33,451 bases of DNA from contig JAHJRE010000165.1 of NCBI GenBank assembly GCA_018831055.1, positions 1 through 33,451 of the forward strand, written 5' to 3'. Under the pieces are notes generated by a model. It was not told where the DNA came from. It saw only the letters and a list, made by a program, of their open reading frames with translations, and made no database searches. Numbering within the stretch: position 1 is the first letter of the stretch; every line of letters starts with the position of its first letter. Origin of the DNA: Bacteroidota bacterium. GTDB lineage: Bacteria; Bacteroidota; Bacteroidia; Bacteroidales; B18-G4. Both the position numbers and the translations under genes were made by a program. Shown here one piece after another: positions 26,301-33,451 of the stretch.

Positions 26301-26693
26301 CCCGAAATCCTGGGCCAGGGAACGAAAGAATATATCAATGGGAAGATTCAGGCTTCTTCCGGGATCCTGATCCGATAAAAAAAGCCGGCTGCCGAAAACA
26401 GTCATATTTTTCTTCGGCGGGATGAGGTATATGTGATTGGGACTTATGTCTATCCCGTCTTCAGCCGTTTGTATAGGCATCGTCGTAAATCTGGATATGA
26501 GCTCCCTCATCAGGCTTTTGTAATCGGGAGATAAATGCTGGATGATTACAAAAGACAAACCGGAATCAACCGGCATGTTCTTAAAAAAAACTTCTATGGC
26601 CTCCAGCCCACCGGCGGATGCCCCGATACCCACACAAAAGAATGGTTGTATTAATTTCTGCAGAGGCTTTTTGCCTGAGGAAATCTTTCCCAT
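23388..26693 (-). CDS. CheB-CheR-PAS fusion protein
   Basis: The start chosen is ATG 26691-26693 (MGKISSGKKP). A longer frame from 26780 would add 29 residues of AT-rich translation. The 1101-residue protein has a CheB methylesterase domain (18-200) with the triad Ser26 (GASAGG), His53 (IQHLSP) and Asp145 (SGTGSDG). A CheR methyltransferase domain (215-483) follows, with TQFFRD, WCVGCSTGEEAYSLA and SCRNMLIYLN. Next are a PAS-like region, a long coiled coil of NEELQSTNEEL-type repeats (about 665-735) and at least three PAS domains. CheB lacks its receiver domain, and the kinase end found in many such fusions is missing; the hybrid kinase at 20025 seems to provide it. No CheA, CheW or MCP gene is nearby, so this is probably a signalling system other than swimming chemotaxis. 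Confidence 0.93.
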   Translation of the reverse strand: MGKISSGKKPLQKLIQPFFCVGIGASAGGLEAIEVFFKNMPVDSGLSFVIIQHLSPDYKSLMRELISRFTTMPIQTAEDGIDISPNHIYLIPPKKNMTVFGSRLFLSDQDPGRSLNLPIDIFFRSLAQDFGKNAIGIVLSGTGSDGALGIRSIKEHGGIVMVQDNQTAKFDGMPKSSIATGMVDFILSPEEMPDTLMHYIQHPYIAKPEQSKPEISDNSLMARILKIINERVGIDFTSYKPTTITRRLEKRLAINQIENFNQYLEFLEQSQYEVNILYKDLLIGVTQFFRDGEAFQLIESKVLPSLFSSRKDSNPIRIWCVGCSTGEEAYSLAILFTEYKEKHRYQNEIKIFATDIDREHVEMAGTGFYPESIAADITPEFIKKYFVHENKGYRVKEDLRRMVIFAQQNVIKDPPFSRMDMISCRNMLIYLNPDVQQKILSMFYYSLNPGGTLFLGSSESLGELSAGFETHSSKWKLYLHKPGFKPPVTNNYLQPLSPRISLKSRKNELAYPYFEPDKLLPDNVLTDILDFFLPSSVIVNHEFTVLHVFKDVNNFIRIPQGKARFDILDMVPKEVSVVLSSMLHKAMNDNKVLFFRDIQIKDQKQSIHITARPLSDKISKKKFILISFENAQTPEIQSKNNNILNIDLKNQLSEHYIELEKELQFTKENLQATIEELETSNEELQSTNEELIASNEELQSTNEELQSVNEELYTVNSEYQKKIEELILLNNDMNNLLNNTNIGILYLDNKLRIRKYTDLVTRVINVMEMDLGRPINHISLKVDYPEFLQDINSVMDTLKVIEKEVKDPEGNWNLLRIMPYRTEENAIEGVTITLIDVSRLRESQDQYKNLFDSLVHGVVYQDAAGKIVSANKAAENILGLSFDQMCGRTSADPGWKALKEDGSDYPGDQHPSMLALKTGKEIRNSIMGVYHPAEKKHKWININAIPEFIPGSKQPFRVYTTFEDITVRKKQEEEIKRNHDLLYRIFENSPMGKLVVNRKGRITYANNSAETILGVKKKDIVNRKYNDIRWSIRSMDGSKIPEKELPVSRILHGVERIRNYVMMTEDSGGNAKKILVNGSPMYDEKGEIDGGIFTIQEVPTD

Positions 26694-26937
26694 CGATTTT
26701 TTTATGCCTAAAATAATAAATTTTTGATTGAATTGGTAAAGAAAAATATTCCAATTATTAACAATTATATATATGAACACATTTATTTATCCGCCAGGCA
26801 TTCAGTTCGGTCCTTTGTATGTTTTAATTCAATTATGCCTTGAATCTCAGTCAACGTAGCGATTAAGCGGAATAAAAGTTCGCCAAAACCCAATTGTGTT
26901 ATTACCGTGTACTATTGTTGTCAAAGAATTGCTATAA

Positions 26938-27369
26938 TCAAAACCGGTATGCCAATCCTATTCCGTACTTACTTGTCCGAAGGCTCAGTGATTGCTGTCT
27001 TTTATTATATTCGTTGGTGTATTTCTTTGTTTTGTTCGCTCCAATAGCCCATAAAACGATCCCTCCTCCCAGAGCAACCTCACCCACAACCATGAGGCCA
27101 ATTCCCGCCCAAACTTTGCCATCAATGTCGGTAGCGCTTCCTGATGAGTTTGTACTTGAACTTAATCCATCAACATAAAGTGCAATTCCCGCAATTAGTG
27201 CTGGAGCTCCAATAAATGTCAATACTATGCCGGTTGTTCGCATTCCACTGAATTTTTGTATCTTATCTTTAACCTGCTGATCGGATAATTTACCGATAGG
27301 TTGAGCCTGTATACCGACACATGCTGTTATTATCAGCACAAATACCAAAAGTGTTTTAATTGTTTTCAT
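26938..27369 (-). CDS. Small membrane protein with signal peptide
   Basis: The 143-residue protein has a signal peptide (TLLVFVLIITACVGIQAQ, cleavage near residue 22). Two glycine-rich hydrophobic segments follow (TGIVLTFIGAPALIAGIALYV and VWAGIGLMVVGEVALGGGIV), separated by a Ser/Thr/Asn-rich linker, and the C terminus ends KYGIGLAYRF. The ending in an aromatic residue suggests an outer-membrane-like strand, but the core is two helices. Small proteins of this design are frequent in Bacteroidota and lack a defined function. It is a single gene with about 170 bp on either side. Confidence 0.8.
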   Translation of the reverse strand: MKTIKTLLVFVLIITACVGIQAQPIGKLSDQQVKDKIQKFSGMRTTGIVLTFIGAPALIAGIALYVDGLSSSTNSSGSATDIDGKVWAGIGLMVVGEVALGGGIVLWAIGANKTKKYTNEYNKRQQSLSLRTSKYGIGLAYRF

Positions 27370-27501
27370 AATGAATTGATTTTGTTAATATCTGGACTCC
27401 CATCAAATATAAGAAAATTTATGTATCGGGAATGAATAATATCAGGATATAGGCTATGCGTTCCATGTTTTAGGCTACATGTTTCATGTTGCAGAATCCT
27501 G

Positions 27502-27543
27502 CACCTTGCAACTTGCAACCTGTAACTTGCAGCCTGTAACCTT
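27502..27543. repeat. Heptamer tract of six degenerate units
   Basis: Consecutive 7-mers CACCTTG, CAACTTG, CAACCTG, TAACTTG, CAGCCTG and TAACCTT stay in register and run into the stop codon of the gene at 27542. They differ at only a few fixed positions. Confidence 0.75.
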
Positions 27544-28096
27544 AAGGCTTTCTGTCGGTGATACTCTGAAGTTTTTTCCCGGGATCGTCATGATTAACCA
27601 CTGTTCCTGAAACAGCATCGTACCTGTAAAAACGGTAATCGGTTACTTCCCGTTCCCCTTCACGTTCCGGGATATTATACCTCATTTTAAACCCGGCATA
27701 AAAGGATTTGGCATATTCAACAGGAATAAGCTCCTGCATGCTTAAGGTGTTTTGTTCCGTTTTTCGGATCTTTCCGATCATGATCTGGCGGTACTGCTCA
27801 ATGATGGGATCAGAATAGAAAATGTAAAAACGCCCTTCGACACGCGTTACCAGGGTATCCCCATTGTTCTTCAATGTCAGGTTGATGGTATACCTGGCAT
27901 AACGGTCAATCACAGTATCGGGCTTTATGATTAATTCGTAGGTAAGCGAAGGAATATATTGAGTTATGCTTTTTTCACCCTCTTTATTTTCTCCCCCGAT
28001 AGAAATAAAATAATAACCTGCTGCCGCAGCAAGTGCTACGATTAAAAGAGGTATCCATAATCTTGAATATCCGGGCTGTGTTTTTTCTTTCTCCAT
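27542..28096 (-). CDS. Membrane-anchored hypothetical protein
   Basis: The 184-residue protein has a short basic and polar N terminus (MEKEKTQPGYSR). One helix follows (LWIPLLIVALAAAAGYYFIS, about 13-32), then a soluble domain. That domain (about 48-165) reads as beta-rich: LTYELIIKPDTVIDRYARYT, then INLTLKNNGDTLVTRVEG, a DUF or immunoglobulin-like sandwich pattern. It is probably exposed to the periplasm as a type II anchored protein. I recognise no family and no catalytic residues. It ends inside a heptamer tract. Confidence 0.75.
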   Translation of the reverse strand: MEKEKTQPGYSRLWIPLLIVALAAAAGYYFISIGGENKEGEKSITQYIPSLTYELIIKPDTVIDRYARYTINLTLKNNGDTLVTRVEGRFYIFYSDPIIEQYRQIMIGKIRKTEQNTLSMQELIPVEYAKSFYAGFKMRYNIPEREGEREVTDYRFYRYDAVSGTVVNHDDPGKKLQSITDRKP

Positions 28097-28209
28097 AGGG
28101 TTTCTTCTAATATTTGCTTACAAAGGTTTTTGACATTCCTAAAAGAGATGGTAAAAATACAATCAATTTTCCAGGAATGAAAGGTTCTGCTTTTGATTCC
28201 TGCTCTATG

Positions 28210-28307
28210 GTTGCAGGAAGCAGGTTGCAGGTTACAGGCTGCAGGTAGTTTGGGTGTGGGTGATGAGTGATGAGTTGTAGCTTGCAACCTGTCGCCTGTA
28301 ACTTTGT
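28210..28307. repeat. Fourteen-unit heptad array with inverted halves
   Basis: The whole 98 bp can be read in one 7-base register. Units 1-5 (28210-28244) are GTTGCAG, GAAGCAG, GTTGCAG, GTTACAG and GCTGCAG. Units 8-9 are GGTGATG and AGTGATG. Units 11-13 (28280-28300) are GCTTGCA, ACCTGTC and GCCTGTA, which are reverse complements of the first type. The ends can therefore pair (GTTACAGGC with GCCTGTAAC). No gene overlaps it. The rest of 28097-28480 is AT-rich and holds the presumed promoter of the esterase gene. Confidence 0.75.
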
Positions 28308-28480
28308 GTTAATGTTTCCCGATACTCATTAAATATTTTATTATGAAAAATTAATTTATGATTTTGAAAACAATTAATAACTATTTTGGTGCTTCCAGGC
28401 AGTTTTGATGATCAGATGGGTTCAATGGTAAGTGAAGGAGAGAGTAAATTACCGCGAAACTTCAATTAACAATATTTTAT

Positions 28481-29656
28481 ATGAGAAAAGGTCTAGCAAT
28501 AGGTATAGCATTATCATTCCTGGTCATAAATGTATTTACCCAGAATTTCCAGGAATTCCTTGATTACCTGAATACCATACCGGGCAGGGAAAGAGCTAGC
28601 GCAGTGGATAGTTTCATGGTTTCTGCCGGATCCCAGGGATTTCCATTTATCACCGGTGATACTGCCACATTTATTTACTTCGGAAAAGCAAAGTCTGTTC
28701 AGATCGCCGGCGATTTTAATAATTGGGATCCCTCTGTCTCGGATATGCAAGCGGTGAGAAATACCGGTTTGTGGCATTATTCTGCGGTTTTCCCGATGAA
28801 AGCCAGGCTGGATTATAAACTCGTGATCAATAAAAAAGAATGGATACTCGACAGCCTGAACCCCTTTACCTGCACCGGAGGTTATGGTACAAATTCTGAA
28901 TTGTCTATGCCTGCTTATGTTCAACCCTGGGAAGTATTAGAATATGAAGACGTACCCAAAGGCAGCATTTTAACATTCAATGTAAATAGCTCTTTTTTTG
29001 ATGATACTCACCAGATTCAGGTTTATCTTCCTCCAGGTTATCAGAAAGAACAAGGTGCTCGCTATCCGGTTGCTTATTTCACAGATGATTATGAATACCT
29101 GGACCTGGGTTTTACCAAAAATGTTATCGATAACCTTATAGATTCCAATCTCATTTGCCCTGTTATTGCGGTTTTTATCCGGCCAGTCAACCGTGATGAA
29201 GAATATGCCGGAATGATGATTGACGCGTTCCAGTCTTTTTACATCAGGGAACTCGTCCCCTGGATAGACCGGGAATTTAACACCCTTGATAAACCCCGTG
29301 CCCGGGCAATTATTGGTGCTTCCTATGGTGGGAACATCTCCGCCCTGATCTCCTTTAATTTCAGCGATGTGATCGGTAAATGCGGCCTTCATTCTGCCGC
29401 TTTCTGGCCGGATGATTATAAAGTTTTTCACATCATTGCCCCTGGTGAGAAAAAAGAGGTCACCTGGGCATCTTTTTGGGGTTTGTATGAGGGTGTATCT
29501 GCTAATTTGAGGGATTTCCGGGATTCACTGTTGGTAAAGGAATATGATCTAAAATGGCAGGAACTGCCTGAAGGCCATAGCTGGGGACTGTGGCGGGCAA
29601 CCACAGGCCCGATGCTGCAATACTTTTTTCCTCCGGATTTTATGGAAATTCCTTAA
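28481..29656 (+). CDS. Secreted esterase with N-terminal CBM48-like domain
   Basis: The 391-residue protein has a signal peptide (IGIALSFLVINVFT, cleavage near residue 20). Residues about 60-150 form a CBM48/E-set-like domain with KSVQIAGDFNNWDP and LDYKLVINKKEWILDS, as seen in glycogen-binding and Fes-type proteins. Residues about 165-385 are a D-type esterase (Esterase D/Fes family) with YLPPGYQ, the nucleophile Ser281 in IGASYGGN and His366 in PEGHSWGLW; the acid residue is not certain. Known relatives cleave acyl esters of xylan, feruloyl groups or siderophores; the substrate here is unknown. It has no partner gene and converges on the SelD fusion. The ATG at 28481 is preceded by an AT-rich stretch. 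Confidence 0.88.
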   Translation: MRKGLAIGIALSFLVINVFTQNFQEFLDYLNTIPGRERASAVDSFMVSAGSQGFPFITGDTATFIYFGKAKSVQIAGDFNNWDPSVSDMQAVRNTGLWHYSAVFPMKARLDYKLVINKKEWILDSLNPFTCTGGYGTNSELSMPAYVQPWEVLEYEDVPKGSILTFNVNSSFFDDTHQIQVYLPPGYQKEQGARYPVAYFTDDYEYLDLGFTKNVIDNLIDSNLICPVIAVFIRPVNRDEEYAGMMIDAFQSFYIRELVPWIDREFNTLDKPRARAIIGASYGGNISALISFNFSDVIGKCGLHSAAFWPDDYKVFHIIAPGEKKEVTWASFWGLYEGVSANLRDFRDSLLVKEYDLKWQELPEGHSWGLWRATTGPMLQYFFPPDFMEIP

Positions 29657-29668
29657 GGAAGCCGGATG

Positions 29669-29810
29669 ATTGGCAATTCTGTATTCTGTATTCGGTATGT
29701 TCAATCGGATATGCAATTGAAAATGTTAAATTTACAATACATTGACAATGTCATATTGCCTATTGACAATCCTATTGCAAATACAGAATACAGAATACAG
29801 AATTTCCAAT
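29669..29810. repeat. Long inverted repeat between convergent genes
   Basis: A 30-bp left arm (29669-29698) and right arm (29781-29810) are inverted copies with two mismatches, ATTGG.AATTCTGTATTC type, built of repeated TTCTGTA units. The 82-bp middle holds small repeats such as CATTGACAATG and TTGACAAT. It fills the gap between the convergent esterase and SelD genes, and the right arm ends at the stop codon of the latter. It could act as a bidirectional terminator or be a MITE-like repeat; no T tract is visible. Confidence 0.75.
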
Positions 29811-32002
29811 CACTCCACCCTAATTCTCCCGCTGCCTTTCCCGTTTATCTTCCCGATTATATTAGAAACAACCCCTTCTTTTTCAAGCCTTTTGAGTATT
29901 TCTTCGGCTTTGTGCTCCTGAATGGCAATCAACAAGCCTCCGGAGGTCTGTGCATCAAACAGCAAGGTTTTGATCGTGTCTCCCATGTTATCAGCGAAAT
30001 CAATAAACTTCCCAAAATGATCTCTGTTGCTTACCGTTCCACCCGGTACAATTCCGGTTGCGGCAAAGTTCACGGCTTGTTTCATTACCGGAGCTTTCTC
30101 AGCATAAACTTCCGCATCCACCTTCGATCCTGATGTCATTTCATAAAGATGCCCCAATAACCCGTAACCGGTAATATCCGTGCATGCATGAACGTTGAAT
30201 TCCTGCATAGCTTCTGCCGCTTTTTTGTTCAAAGTTGCCATTGTTTCAACCAGTTCTTTCCTGCCATGGTCATCCAGCAATCCCCGCTTGAGTGCCGTGG
30301 ATAATATCCCTGTTCCTAAGGGTTTTGTCAGAATAAGGATATCTCCGGGTTGTGCAGTGTTGTTTTTCAGGATTTTATCAGGATGGACCATACCGGTCAC
30401 TGCCATTCCAAACTTTGGTTCGGGATCATCTACCGTATGGCCTCCCAGGATAGGGATGTCTGCTTCGGCTGCGATCGCTGCAGCTCCAAGCAATATTTTT
30501 TCCAGTACATCCAAAGGGAGCCTGCTGCTCGGGAAGGCAACAATGTTCAATGCAAACAGGGGAGTGGCGCCCATAGCATAAATATCGCTCAGGGAATTCG
30601 CTGCTGCAATGCGGCCAAAATCAAACGGGTCATCTACAACCGGGGTGAAGAAATCAAGAGTCTGGACTAAAGCCTGATTTTCATTGATCCTGTAAACACC
30701 TGCATCGTCCGATGATTCATACCCCACCATTACCTGTGGATATTGCCCGACCGGAATATTTTTTAGTACCTTCTCCAGCACCTGTGGACGCATCTTACAG
30801 GCACATCCGAGTCCATGGGTAAAGGCTGTCAAACGTATGTTTTCTTCCGGTATGGATGTCCCGGAATATTCCCCCCGTATTCTTTGTGCTGCTTTAATGA
30901 TTATTTCGGAGGCTTTCTCCACCTCCTCCTCTGTGAGGAATCTTCCGGTCGTTAATCGAATGGTGCAACGGGATAAACTTTCCGGAACTCCCATGGCTGT
31001 CAGGGTTTCTGAGGCATGATCATCTTCGGTGTGACAGGCAGCTCCGGCTGAAATGGCTACTTTGTCGCCAATCTCCGAGATAAGTGTTCCGCTTTCCACA
31101 CCCGGAATGGTGAAATAGAGGGTGTTGGGAAGGCGTTTTTCCGGGTGCCCATTGATCCTGCCTTCGGGAATGCTCTCCAGGAGCTTATGCTCTAAAATGT
31201 TACGCAGGTAAAGATTGTGTTCCATTACCTGATGAAGATCCCTTGCGGCGATCTCTGCCGCTTTCCCCAATCCGGCAATCTCCAGCACGTTTTCCGTCCC
31301 GGCCCTGAGATCATGCTCGTGATTGGCACCATGGATGATCTTTTCCAGTCTGATTCCTTCACGCACATAAAGAGCTCCAACACCCTTTGGAGCATATAAC
31401 TTGTGACCTGCTACCGATAATAGGTCCACATTCTTTACATTGACAGGTATCTTTCCAACCGACTGGGCAGCATCCGTATGAAAAAGTATACCGTGCCCCC
31501 TGGCAATGGCACCGAATTCCTCTATGGGTTGTATCACACCTGTTTCATTGTTGGCATGCATGATGCTGATAAGGATCGTGCCTGGAGTAATGGCTTCTTT
31601 CAAATCATCCGGATTGATCAATCCTTCATGATCTGCCGGTAGGTAGGTTACGGTAAATCCTTGTTTTTCCAAATATTGGCAAACTTTTGCTACAGCCGGA
31701 TGCTCAATACTGCTGGTGATGATATGCCTGCCTTTATCCTTGTATGCCTGAGCTATCCCCTTAATAGCCAAATTATTGGATTCACTTCCACCGCTGGTAA
31801 AAATGATCTCAAAGGGTTTGCATCCCAATAATGCCGCCACACTCATCCTGGCTTCTTCAATCAAAATCCTTGATTTAGCCCCATAAGAATAGGAACTGGA
31901 AGGGTTCCCGAATGCCTCTTCCAGCAATGGTTTCATATAGGCTATCACCTCCGGATGCAAAGGAGTCGTTGCGTTGTAATCTAAATAGATGGGGTTGGGC
32001 AT
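29810..32002 (-). CDS. selD: Cysteine desulfurase-SelD (selenophosphate synthetase) fusion
   Basis: Residues 1-385 are a class V aminotransferase of the NifS/IscS type: ATTPLHPEV, TSGGSESNN, the PLP Lys201 (SVAGHKLYAPKG) and the persulfide/selenide Cys323 (SAGAACHTEDDHASETL). Residues about 388-730 are SelD: THGLGCACKM with Cys400, Cys402 and Lys403 (equivalent to Cys17, Cys19 and Lys20 of E. coli), MVGYESSDDAGVY, QTLDFFTPVVDDPF, GGHTVDDPEPKFG and DAQTSGGLL. A Cys stands where some SelD proteins carry selenocysteine. The enzyme should take selenium from selenocysteine or another donor and pass selenide directly to the ATP-dependent SelD domain, so little free selenide is released. It lies 30 bp after selU on the same strand, and the pair suffices in principle for tRNA 2-selenouridine. 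No selA or selB gene is in the window. Confidence 0.93.
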   Translation of the reverse strand: MPNPIYLDYNATTPLHPEVIAYMKPLLEEAFGNPSSSYSYGAKSRILIEEARMSVAALLGCKPFEIIFTSGGSESNNLAIKGIAQAYKDKGRHIITSSIEHPAVAKVCQYLEKQGFTVTYLPADHEGLINPDDLKEAITPGTILISIMHANNETGVIQPIEEFGAIARGHGILFHTDAAQSVGKIPVNVKNVDLLSVAGHKLYAPKGVGALYVREGIRLEKIIHGANHEHDLRAGTENVLEIAGLGKAAEIAARDLHQVMEHNLYLRNILEHKLLESIPEGRINGHPEKRLPNTLYFTIPGVESGTLISEIGDKVAISAGAACHTEDDHASETLTAMGVPESLSRCTIRLTTGRFLTEEEVEKASEIIIKAAQRIRGEYSGTSIPEENIRLTAFTHGLGCACKMRPQVLEKVLKNIPVGQYPQVMVGYESSDDAGVYRINENQALVQTLDFFTPVVDDPFDFGRIAAANSLSDIYAMGATPLFALNIVAFPSSRLPLDVLEKILLGAAAIAAEADIPILGGHTVDDPEPKFGMAVTGMVHPDKILKNNTAQPGDILILTKPLGTGILSTALKRGLLDDHGRKELVETMATLNKKAAEAMQEFNVHACTDITGYGLLGHLYEMTSGSKVDAEVYAEKAPVMKQAVNFAATGIVPGGTVSNRDHFGKFIDFADNMGDTIKTLLFDAQTSGGLLIAIQEHKAEEILKRLEKEGVVSNIIGKINGKGSGRIRVE

Positions 32003-32010
32003 GATTTATT

Positions 32011-32034
32011 ATATGGTTATATGGTTATATGGCT
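32011..32034. repeat. Octamer tandem repeat ATATGGTT between selU and the SelD fusion
   Basis: Two exact ATATGGTT copies (32011-32018 and 32019-32026) and a third with one change (ATATGGCT, 32027-32034) fill the gap between the selU stop and the start at 32002. The same octamer precedes the PEGA gene at 6426. Confidence 0.8.
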
Positions 32035-33064
32035 AAATTCCTCCCAGTAAATATGCAATTTCTTCGGTGTCTGTTGTTGTTAAATTAACTTCCGTGATCT
32101 TTTCTTTGGGCCTTTTAGAGAGCTGGTGCTTGTATGCCTTATCGTAATACGTCAACACTATCGCAATACTGTCGCTTATATGCCCTTGATCAACAGATTC
32201 AATGGCTTTCTTTGCGTTTTCGCTGCCCAGCCTCCGGCTGATTTGTGTAATAAGCTGTTTCAGAATATCTTTTTCGAAATGTCCGTACTCAGCTGTAAGT
32301 CGTGCAACTCTTTCTTCGAAGGGGATATTTATCATTATGACCCTGGCTTCCTGCATTTGTTTGAAAATGGGCGCGGGTATGGATACGTGACCTATGTTAA
32401 TGCTTTCATCTTCAAGCCATAGTCTCTTTCCTGGATCAGTGTCCAACCATTCCTCCGCCAACAAATTTTCAAAATGTTCGGTACGGCATTGTTCCTGTAA
32501 ACCCAGGTTACCGAAAACAGACCCTTTATGCCCGGCCAACTCTTCCAGATCAACTACCTGTTGGCCAAGATATTTCATTTTTCTTAGGATATCCGTTTTA
32601 CCGCTTCCTGTCATACCACCCAGTATGCTGATGTCTTTGGAAGCCTCAAATTGTTTTCTCGCAAAACTCCGGTACGACTTATATCCCCCGCTAAGAATGA
32701 TGGCTTCATACCCGCTCATCGATAATAATAATGCCATGGATTGACTCCTCATACCTCCACGCCAGCAATATAACACTACTTTTCCCTTTTTCCCGCAAAT
32801 CCGTGACGCATTTTCTAAATAACCTTCAATTTTCGCTCCAGCAATGTTATAACCCTTCTTTATTGCAGCGGTTTGACCGTTTTTATGGTATAACGTACCG
32901 ATTATTGCCCTTTCATAATCATCAAATAATGGGAAATTATAGGCCCGGGGAATATGTCCGCGCTGATATTCTCCGGGTGAACGAACATCCATAACAGGTA
33001 CCTGTACACTGAAATGGTTTAAACTTCGTGCATCAATGTAAGAAAAGGATGGCATCTTTGGCAA
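32033..33064 (-). CDS. selU: tRNA 2-selenouridine synthase
   Basis: The 343-residue protein is a close match to SelU/MnmH. An N-terminal rhodanese domain has VMDVRSPGEYQRGHIPRA and the catalytic Cys100 in LYCWRGGMRSQ. A P-loop domain has Walker A GGMTGSGKT (149-157), and GSVFGNLG follows. SelU replaces sulfur by selenium at position 34 of tRNA-Lys, -Glu and -Gln using selenophosphate, through a geranyl intermediate. The selenophosphate source is the fusion gene directly downstream. ATG at 33062-33064 is used; a second ATG three codons later is possible. The length fits the family. Confidence 0.95.
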   Translation of the reverse strand: MPKMPSFSYIDARSLNHFSVQVPVMDVRSPGEYQRGHIPRAYNFPLFDDYERAIIGTLYHKNGQTAAIKKGYNIAGAKIEGYLENASRICGKKGKVVLYCWRGGMRSQSMALLLSMSGYEAIILSGGYKSYRSFARKQFEASKDISILGGMTGSGKTDILRKMKYLGQQVVDLEELAGHKGSVFGNLGLQEQCRTEHFENLLAEEWLDTDPGKRLWLEDESINIGHVSIPAPIFKQMQEARVIMINIPFEERVARLTAEYGHFEKDILKQLITQISRRLGSENAKKAIESVDQGHISDSIAIVLTYYDKAYKHQLSKRPKEKITEVNLTTTDTEEIAYLLGGI

Positions 33065-33116
33065 AATTACAATTCCAGTGGTTCCGATTCAACAGATATG
33101 AAAAGAATAATATCGT

Positions 33117-33451
33117 TTATTCCATGATCTCAAATCTTTCCCTGCGTATGAAAGCTCCTTCCTTTGCTGTTTTTCCGTTCTTTTTCAGGAACTTGTGGCC
33201 CACTTCAATCAGATATATCCCTGGTTCCAGATCAATGGGGGGTTTATATGGCAGAAATTTTACCCGGTTGTCATCTTTTTCGGTTACCAGAAATTCACGG
33301 AATCTGACACGTTCATTGTTGGATTCTTTGTAAACGGAAATGTCGAAAGATGTGTTTAAGTCTGGTTGATTGTTGTATTTATAAGCTATATAAAGAGTTT
33401 CTTGCCTGTTAAATGATCTCTTTATCCCGGGACACTCTTCCAATGAAATGC
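33117..33451 (-). CDS. C-terminal part of an unidentified protein (runs off the right edge)
   Basis: At least 111 codons are open up to the window end without a clear start (ISLEECPGIK at the boundary), so the 5' end lies outside. The visible part reads IYLIEVGHKFLKKNGKTAKE, then FIRRERFEIME. It looks like the end of a beta-rich extracytoplasmic protein. The family is not recognised. It is 52 bp upstream of selU and might share a transcript with it. Confidence 0.6.
   Translation of the reverse strand, partial: ISLEECPGIKRSFNRQETLYIAYKYNNQPDLNTSFDISVYKESNNERVRFREFLVTEKDDNRVKFLPYKPPIDLEPGIYLIEVGHKFLKKNGKTAKEGAFIRRERFEIME

Noticed and set aside
28042-28287. Minus-strand open frame over the heptad array
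   Set aside because: Its sequence is a translation of the 7-bp repeat plus antisense of other parts; a repeat artefact.
28210-28307. CRISPR-like array
   Set aside because: Units are 7 bp, contiguous and without spacers; no cas genes in the window.
1-33451. DGR reverse transcriptase or template repeat inside the window
   Set aside because: No protein with RT motifs and no AAC-rich near-copy of the variable regions was found on either strand; a DGR would have to act from elsewhere.

Overview
The window looks like chromosomal DNA from a member of the Bacteroidota, probably a Bacteroidales or Marinilabiliales-type organism. The support is indirect: FISUMP and PEGA proteins, NPYD-type lipoproteins, an AT-rich genome whose genes lack clear Shine-Dalgarno sites, TAnnTTTG-like promoter candidates, a membrane-bound AraC regulator and intergenic heptamer tracts. 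No rRNA, tRNA, IS transposase, integrase or CRISPR array was seen.

Layout. (1) 1-380: a 119-bp tandem duplication packed with hairpins, then a terminator. (2) 381-11371, all on the minus strand: cell-envelope and surface proteins. These are an LPP20-like secreted protein, a PEGA-FISUMP protein, a membrane-anchored PEGA protein and three FISUMP lipoproteins. The last 60 codons of three FISUMP genes (2374-2553, 6660-6839, 7740-7919) align without gaps. They keep near-identical nucleotide anchors but differ strongly at codon positions 1 and 2 in NNC/NNT codons. This resembles variable regions of a diversity-generating retroelement (DGR), although no reverse transcriptase or template repeat lies in the window. 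A frameshifted plus-strand pseudogene (9343-10320) interrupts the cluster. (3) 11665-18428: an accessory, defence-like segment. It holds a KAP P-loop NTPase, a GIY-YIG nuclease gene interrupted by one in-frame TGA and coupled to a small FPD-repeat protein, a lipoprotein, a RadC/JAB protein and an AbiEi/AbiEii type IV toxin-antitoxin pair with a likely operator.

(4) 18815-26693: signalling. A 7TM-type AraC regulator converges on a two-gene unit encoding a CheB-CheR-PAS protein and a PAS/PocR hybrid histidine kinase. (5) 26938-29656: two small envelope proteins and a secreted esterase, separated by striking 7-bp periodic tracts. (6) 29810-33064: a selenium module. A cysteine desulfurase-SelD fusion lies just downstream of selU, which should supply selenide, selenophosphate and then 2-selenouridine in tRNA. 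A partial gene runs off the right edge.

The most interesting signals are the DGR-like variable 3' ends of the FISUMP genes with downstream hairpins, the single TGA in the nuclease gene, the desulfurase-SelD fusion and the intergenic heptad arrays. All family assignments were made by reading motifs; no database search was run.
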